The notes beneath the pieces were generated by a model that was not told the DNA's origin, ran no database searches, and saw only the letters and a program-made list of their open reading frames with translations. Shown here piece by piece: positions 26,597 to 32,066 of a stretch of 32,066 nucleotides of DNA. Each line of letters begins with the position of its first letter. Positions within the stretch are counted from its first letter, which is position 1. The stretch is from Burkholderiales bacterium (GTDB lineage: Bacteria; Pseudomonadota; Gammaproteobacteria; Burkholderiales; Burkholderiaceae_D): the NCBI GenBank assembly GCA_016196925.1, contig JACPWS010000048.1:1-32066 (forward strand), read 5' to 3'. A program made the position numbers and the translations under genes.

Positions 26597-27640
26597 TTAG
26601 TTGAGCAGTGCGTCCACGAATTCCCGGGCATTGAACGGTTGCAAGTCTGCTATCTGTTCGCCTATGCCGATGAAATAGACCGGCACCGGCCGGTTCTTGG
26701 CGATCGCGGCCAGCACGCCGCCCTTGGCCGTGCCGTCCAGCTTGGTGATGACCAGTCCGGTCAGTTGCAAGGCGTCGTCGAAGGCCTTGACTTGCGCCAG
26801 CGCGTTCTGGCCGGTGTTGCCGTCGATAATCAGCAAGATCTCTTGCGGCGCGCCTTCCATGCCCTTGGCGATCACGCGCTTGATCTTTTTTAACTCTTCC
26901 ATCAGATGCAGCTGGGTCGGCAGGCGGCCCGCGGTATCCACCATCACGACATCGATGCCGCGCGCGCGCGCCGAGGCGACCGCATCGAAGGCGACCGCGG
27001 CCGGATCGCCCGATTCCTGGGAAATCACGGTGACATTGTTGCGCTCGCCCCAGATCGTCAATTGTTCGCGCGCCGCCGCGCGGAAGGTGTCGCCGGCCGC
27101 CAGCAACACCGATTGCTGATGGACTTGCAGGTGTTTCGCCAGCTTGCCTATGGTGGTGGTCTTGCCGGCGCCGTTTACGCCGGCGATCATCATCACCAGC
27201 GGCTGATGACGGCCGAGTTCCAGCGGCTTTTGCAAGGGGGTCAGCAAGTCCAGCAGCAAGGCTTTGAGCGCCAGCCTGACTTGTTCGGCTTCGGTCAGCT
27301 TTTCTTCCTTGACCTTTTTCTTCAAGCCGTCCAGCAAAAACTGGGTCGCCTCGACGCCGGCGTCCGCCATCAGCAGGGCCGCTTCCAGTTCTTCATATAA
27401 TTCGTCGTCGATGCGGGCGCCGATGAACAGGGTGGTCAGATTGGACGAGGTTTTCGCCAGCCCGGCCTTGAGCCGGCTCAGCCAGGAACGCTTAGCTTCG
27501 GCGGGTTCCGCCGGCACCGGGGCGGAAGGCGCCGGTGCCGCTGCAGTCGCTGCGGCCAATGGATGGACTGCCGGCGCCATCGGCGTTGCCGCCACGGCAG
27601 TCGGTTCGTCCTTGGGTTTTCTTTTGAAAAAACTAAACAT
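26597..27640 (-). CDS. ftsY: Signal recognition particle receptor FtsY
   Basis: FtsY docks SRP-bound ribosomes at the membrane. I chose the ATG at 27640 (MFSFFKRKPKDEP), the typical betaproteobacterial N-terminus, although no Shine-Dalgarno sequence precedes it; an in-frame TTG at 27673 with a purine-rich upstream tract is the alternative. The 347-residue protein has a short Pro/Ala-rich A region (about 15-50), the N domain, then the G domain with GVNGAGKTTT, DTAGRLPTQ, TKLDGTAKGG and the closing PVYFIGIGEQIADLQPF. The Pro/Ala-rich A region is shorter and less acidic than in E. coli. Confidence 0.96.
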   Translation of the reverse strand: MFSFFKRKPKDEPTAVAATPMAPAVHPLAAATAAAPAPSAPVPAEPAEAKRSWLSRLKAGLAKTSSNLTTLFIGARIDDELYEELEAALLMADAGVEATQFLLDGLKKKVKEEKLTEAEQVRLALKALLLDLLTPLQKPLELGRHQPLVMMIAGVNGAGKTTTIGKLAKHLQVHQQSVLLAAGDTFRAAAREQLTIWGERNNVTVISQESGDPAAVAFDAVASARARGIDVVMVDTAGRLPTQLHLMEELKKIKRVIAKGMEGAPQEILLIIDGNTGQNALAQVKAFDDALQLTGLVITKLDGTAKGGVLAAIAKNRPVPVYFIGIGEQIADLQPFNAREFVDALLN

Positions 27641-27749
27641 CGGGGGATAGTATGAGAAAGCGGGTAGCTGCAATCGGCCTGCCCTGGATTAGAATGCTGC
27701 CATTCTATCAGACCATGCCCGGCACTTATTTGCCGGCACCAGCAAACCC

Positions 27750-28409
27750 ATGAACACTAAGACAAAAAAAGCCGCACCGGTCAAACGCGCGACGCATCAG
27801 GTAAGGATCATAGGCGGCCAGTGGAAGCGCACGCCGCTGAACGTGATCGACGCCGAAGGCTTGCGGCCGACCCCGGACCGGGTGCGCGAAACGGCGTTTA
27901 ACTGGCTCAACCATTTATTCGACGGCAACTGGGCGGGGGTGAGTTGCCTCGATTTATTCGCCGGCAGCGGTGCGCTGGGTTTCGAGGCGGCCAGCCGCGG
28001 CGCCCGGCAGGTGAGCATGGTGGAAGCGCATACGCCGGCCCTGCGCCAGCTGGAACAGGTCAAGCAAAAGCTGAACGCCAGCCAGGTTTCCCTATTGCGC
28101 GGCGATGCACTCAAGTGCGCCGCCAGCCTGGCGGCGCAAGGGCAGCGGTTTACGCTGATCTTCCTCGACCCGCCGTTTAAGCTGGACTGGCTGGCCAAGA
28201 TACTGCCCTTATGCGGCGGTTTATTAGATGAACACGGCTTGCTGTATGTGGAAGCGGAGCATCTCTTGACCGATAGCCGCGTCGAGGGAAGTGCGCCGGC
28301 CTGGATGGCCGGCTGGCGCGTCATACGCGCGGATCAGGCCGGCAGCGTATTCTTTCATATATTGCAACGCAGCATTTTGCTGCCTGATACGCACGAAAAT
28401 CAGGCATAA
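27750..28409 (+). CDS. rsmD: 16S rRNA (guanine-966-N2)-methyltransferase RsmD
   Basis: RsmD methylates G966 of 16S rRNA in the assembled 30S subunit. The 219-residue protein shows the N-terminal VRIIGGQWKRTPL block, the RPTPDRVRETAFNWL block, the SAM motif CLDLFAGSGALGFEAASRGA, and the catalytic FLDPPF motif for N6/N2-type methylation. It diverges from ftsY and precedes coaD, a common pairing. Confidence 0.95.
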   Translation: MNTKTKKAAPVKRATHQVRIIGGQWKRTPLNVIDAEGLRPTPDRVRETAFNWLNHLFDGNWAGVSCLDLFAGSGALGFEAASRGARQVSMVEAHTPALRQLEQVKQKLNASQVSLLRGDALKCAASLAAQGQRFTLIFLDPPFKLDWLAKILPLCGGLLDEHGLLYVEAEHLLTDSRVEGSAPAWMAGWRVIRADQAGSVFFHILQRSILLPDTHENQA

Positions 28410-28445
28410 TGCTCGCTCGATTGGTGCATATCCTTACGCGGGTAG

Positions 28446-28955
<510 letters not shown>

Positions 28956-28970
28956 TTTGTTGAGAAGTGA

Positions 28971-29234
<264 letters not shown>

Positions 29235-30374
29235 TCAGTTGCAGCGCACCCGATTCCTGCCGGCCTTTTTTGCTGCATACAGCGCACGGTCGGCGCGCAA
29301 CACCATCGCGCTGGCCACGCCGCCGGCTTCTCCCTGATTGAGCGCCGGATTCACGATGCTCAAGCCTATCGAGATGGTAGTCTGACAACTTCCGCTCTGG
29401 TTCAGCCGGAACGGCTGATCGGCGATACTCTTACGTATGCGTTCGGCCACCAGCATGGCGTCCTGCAAGCCGGCATTGACCAGCAACACCACGAATTCCT
29501 CGCCGCCGTAACGGCCCAGCGTATCGCTGAGGCGCAGCTCGGCCTTGATGCGCCGGGCGACTTCGCGCAGCACTTCGTCGCCGCCCTGATGGCCGTGGCG
29601 GTCGTTGATCTGTTTAAAAAAATCGATATCCAGGTACAGGCAGGCGATGCTGTACTGCTGGCGGCGTGCACGCGCCAGTTCTTCCAGCGTCCTTTGCTCG
29701 ACATAGCGGCGGTTGCTGACCCTGGTCAGCGGGTCGGTCAGGCCGATATAAGTCAGGCGTTCGTTGTTGAGCACGTTTTCCAGGCAGACTGCGATGATGG
29801 AAGCCAGTCTTTCGATAAAGTCGGTCGCCATCGTCGAGGAAAAGCGCTCGGCCTGAAAACTGCCGAGATTGAGGCAGCCTATCAGGCGGAATTGTCGCAA
29901 CAAGGGCACGACCGCGACGCTGGCCGGTTGATCGGGACAGGTGCTGAATAGCTGGCCGTGCAGCGCGGCCTGAAATACTCCCAGCACCGGTTTGCGCTCG
30001 GGCTTGAACTGCTGGCCGAGTTCCGTTTTATGCCGGACAAAACTCAGGTGCGGAAATTCGTCCAAGTCGATTTTCAGATCAAGCAGCATCTGCTGCAAAT
30101 CGCCGTGAGGATCGAGCAGGGTCAGCGTCACCATATCGAGTTCCGACGTGAGCGCGAGCGCGCTGAAAATCGTCGCAATCAATTCGCGAAAACTGCTGGC
30201 GCCTATCAGTTTCAGGTCGAAGCCTTGATGGCGCGCCATGATGTTTTGATTGCGGTGCGCCTGGTCCAGCAAGTCTTGCAGCCGGGCGCGCAACAACTTG
30301 TTTTCCATGCGCCATTCGTCCGCAGACTGTTTGTGCGGCGGTGCGGCGTTGCTGACAGGTAAGGCGCTATCCAT
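29235..30374 (-). CDS. GAF-like sensor diguanylate cyclase (GGDEF)
   Basis: It makes cyclic di-GMP from two GTP. I chose the ATG at 30374 (MDSALPVSN), preceded by AGGA. The 379-residue protein has a short coiled-coil (about 18-45), a DUF484/GAF-like sensory domain (about 48-205), then a GGDEF domain: LTDPLTRVSNRRY, metal Asp residues in LDIDFFKQIND, and the active-site GGEEF (290-294). RLSD (281-284), five residues before it, is an intact inhibitory RxxD site, so product inhibition is expected. It has no membrane segment, so it senses a cytoplasmic signal. Its stop abuts the ferredoxin stop. Confidence 0.92.
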   Translation of the reverse strand: MDSALPVSNAAPPHKQSADEWRMENKLLRARLQDLLDQAHRNQNIMARHQGFDLKLIGASSFRELIATIFSALALTSELDMVTLTLLDPHGDLQQMLLDLKIDLDEFPHLSFVRHKTELGQQFKPERKPVLGVFQAALHGQLFSTCPDQPASVAVVPLLRQFRLIGCLNLGSFQAERFSSTMATDFIERLASIIAVCLENVLNNERLTYIGLTDPLTRVSNRRYVEQRTLEELARARRQQYSIACLYLDIDFFKQINDRHGHQGGDEVLREVARRIKAELRLSDTLGRYGGEEFVVLLVNAGLQDAMLVAERIRKSIADQPFRLNQSGSCQTTISIGLSIVNPALNQGEAGGVASAMVLRADRALYAAKKAGRNRVRCN

Positions 30375-30409
30375 AGGGTTCCTGATGAGTTGGGTGACGG
30401 CTGGCCGAT

Positions 30410-31258
30410 TCAGAATGCGATTTGCATCTCGGCCTGAGCGCCGATGCGCAGGCCAAGCCCGGCGCCGCGCTCGAGGATCGCGTTCATACCGAAGCAAATG
30501 CCGCCATCCAGCAGCGGATTGGCGCGATACGCTTGCAAGATGTCGAGCGGGTTGAAACCGGGCATGCCGCTCAGCTGATCGACGGCCGGTATCGTGCAGC
30601 GGGCGCAGGGCTTGACCGGGCGCAGCCGTATCTGGTCGCCGATATCGAAAAATTCGGCGTAATCCTCTTCATAGGCGGCGACGCCGTCGAGCACGATATT
30701 CGGGCGGAAACGGTTCATGGGAACGGCGTCTTGCCCCTGCGCCTGCAGGCGCCGGTTCAAGTCGTCCAGCGATGCCGCCGCAATCAACAGCATGGGATAG
30801 GCATCCGAAAAGCGCGTCGGCACGGCCGCGCCGGCGGTCCATTTGTTTTCGATCAGCCGCTGCGCCTGCGGCGCGAAGCGCACCAGCCGGCAGGCGACGC
30901 CGGCCGCGCTGCTGCACCAGTTCGCCGCCGCGTCGCCGCAATCATGGGCTTGCACGCTGTCGTCCCAGACTTGCACCGTGCGCGTAACGATGTGTTCCGG
31001 CCAAGCCAGCGGCAATGCCAGCGGCGCCAGGCCGGGCGCGTTCAGCACCAGCGCGCCCGGCAGTAGCGCCGGGCGTAGGCGCGCCAACGCCGGACAGCTG
31101 CGCTGGCTCAGGAAGTGGCCGGCCTCGTCCACCAGCATCCATTCCCTGTCGTGCACACCCAGATAGGACAAGCCGGCCGCTGTCAGCGTGGCGGATTGCA
31201 GCGCGATGCCGGCGCAGGATTTAATCGGATAGATGTTCAGTTCGGCGATGGTAGGCAT
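30410..31258 (-). CDS. MOSC domain protein (YcbX/mARC-like)
   Basis: The protein has an N-terminal MOSC beta-barrel domain (LNIYPIKSCAGIAL, DREWMLVDEAGHFLSQR) and a MOSC domain with FRPNIVLDG and the KPCARC motif, whose Cys would bind molybdenum of the cofactor. Related proteins reduce N-hydroxylated compounds. At 282 residues it lacks the C-terminal 2Fe-2S ferredoxin domain of E. coli YcbX, so a separate electron donor is needed. It lies 35 bases upstream of the diguanylate cyclase, in the same direction, and may share its transcript. Confidence 0.92.
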   Translation of the reverse strand: MPTIAELNIYPIKSCAGIALQSATLTAAGLSYLGVHDREWMLVDEAGHFLSQRSCPALARLRPALLPGALVLNAPGLAPLALPLAWPEHIVTRTVQVWDDSVQAHDCGDAAANWCSSAAGVACRLVRFAPQAQRLIENKWTAGAAVPTRFSDAYPMLLIAAASLDDLNRRLQAQGQDAVPMNRFRPNIVLDGVAAYEEDYAEFFDIGDQIRLRPVKPCARCTIPAVDQLSGMPGFNPLDILQAYRANPLLDGGICFGMNAILERGAGLGLRIGAQAEMQIAF

Positions 31259-31417
31259 GGCTGGCGAGCAAGAATAATACGGATGGCAAAGGGAGCGGAT
31301 ATTTTAATAGACTTGCCGCCTGTTTTACGTGTATTTCATGCAAGTTGCTTGCTGAAGAATGCGCGAATCGCAGTGAGCGTAGTTTTCGAGGCGGAATGCA
31401 GCGTGGCTGCCAGCGGT

Positions 31418-32066
31418 TTACTTCCCCCGGAATTCGCGTCTGTACTGGGACGGCGAGGTATGGAACTGGCGCGCAAAATGGCGGCGCAGCAGCAGGGCGG
31501 AGCCAAAACCGGTAGCGACCGCGATCTCGTCTATAGCCAAATGGCTGGTTTCCAGCTGGCGCTGCGCCTGCGCCAGGCGCTGGTTCAATAGCCACAGTCC
31601 GACGGTGGTGCCGGTCAGTTGCTGGAAGTGCCGGGTGAAGCTGCGCCGGCTCATCAGGGCCCTTTGCGCCAGACTGTCCAGGCTGTGCGCTTCGGCCAGA
31701 TGCTGCTGCATCCATTCCAACACCCTGGACAAGCGGTGATCGCTGGCCAGGACCGGCACAGGCTGTTGTATGTATTGCGCCTGCCCGCCCTGGCGGTGCG
31801 GCGCGACCAGCAGCCTGCGCGCGATATGGCTGGCCAGTTCGGCGCCATAGGCGGCGCGCACTACATGCAGGCAGCAATCGATGGCGGCGGCGGTGCCGGC
31901 CGAGGTAATCACATCGCCATGGTCCACATACAAGACATCCGGCTCCAGCGCGACATCCGGGTAGCGCCGTGCGAATTCCGCGCTCAGCGCCCAGTGGGTG
32001 GTAGCGCTGCGCCGGGCCAGCAAGCCGGCTTCCGCTAGCACGAAGGCGCCCAGGCACAGACCCAGC
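31418..32066 (-). CDS. GlxA-family AraC-type transcriptional regulator (N-terminus beyond window)
   Basis: The frame continues past the right edge; only the C-terminal 215 or so residues are visible. The first visible residues (LGLCLGAFVLAEAGLL) are the nucleophile-elbow region of a DJ-1/PfpI-like domain, followed by TTHW and VLYVDHGDVITSAGTAAAIDCCLHVV. The AraC/XylS DNA-binding domain then has two helix-turn-helix motifs (LAQRALMSRRSFTRHF and IDEIAVATGFGSALLLRRHF) and ends PSQYRREFRGK. Such regulators control amine, amino-acid or osmolyte catabolism, but the target here is unknown. It is complete at its C-terminal end. Confidence 0.93.
   Translation of the reverse strand, partial: LGLCLGAFVLAEAGLLARRSATTHWALSAEFARRYPDVALEPDVLYVDHGDVITSAGTAAAIDCCLHVVRAAYGAELASHIARRLLVAPHRQGGQAQYIQQPVPVLASDHRLSRVLEWMQQHLAEAHSLDSLAQRALMSRRSFTRHFQQLTGTTVGLWLLNQRLAQAQRQLETSHLAIDEIAVATGFGSALLLRRHFARQFHTSPSQYRREFRGK

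Overview
The window comes from a GC-rich betaproteobacterial chromosome, most likely Burkholderiales and probably Oxalobacteraceae. The evidence is the gene order and content: an aa3-type cytochrome c oxidase operon with CtaG, DUF2970, CoxC, SURF1, CtaA, CtaB and Sco, followed by rpoH-ftsX-ftsE-ftsY and rsmD-coaD-ferredoxin, plus a PhaM-type PHA granule protein. The family assignment is inference; no rRNA, tRNA or species marker is present.

Left part (1 to about 8.5 kb). A 568-base stretch with no supportable gene precedes a lone phnM. Next, leftward, come a membrane-anchored unknown protein with no standard start codon, a protein kinase fused to a universal-stress domain, a metallophosphoesterase whose stop codon touches the kinase start, queC, and two tandem DUF3108 paralogues. 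A rightward phaM gene closes this part.

Middle (8.5 to 14.7 kb). A PadR repressor gene diverges from a fadH-type 2,4-dienoyl-CoA reductase gene. Two near-identical palindromes, exactly 42 bp apart, straddle the fadH promoter. Then come an exported glutathione peroxidase, a stand-alone heptose-1-phosphate adenylyltransferase (rfaE2), a comF-trmL pair in which trmL starts with TTG, and a BioC-like methyltransferase.

Respiratory block (14.8 to 23.8 kb). A good sigma-70 promoter precedes coxB-coxA-(35-aa membrane protein)-ctaG-DUF2970-coxC, which ends at a bidirectional hairpin. A divergent DUF2909 gene follows, then surf1-(Sco-like thioredoxin-fold protein)-ctaA-ctaB-sco in tight translational coupling. 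Together these supply the oxidase subunits, heme A synthesis (CtaB then CtaA) and copper delivery (CtaG, Sco). A second hairpin separates this block from rpoH.

Right part (23.8 kb to end). Leftward rpoH carries a perfect CIRCE element over its promoter, so HrcA control of the heat-shock sigma factor is expected. ftsY-ftsE-ftsX, rsmD, coaD, a small 2[4Fe-4S] ferredoxin, a diguanylate cyclase with an inhibitory site, a MOSC protein and the 3' part of a GlxA-type AraC regulator complete the window.

The least explained items are a pair of 82-83 bp dispersed elements (2606-2688 and 12392-12473). Their ends are inverted ATATACT-plus-G/C-tract sequences resembling CsoR/RcnR/FrmR-type operators. The kinase-USP/phosphoesterase pair and the unknown protein beside it are also unexplained. 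I found no convincing phage, IS element, CRISPR array or new defence system; most of the window is core genome.
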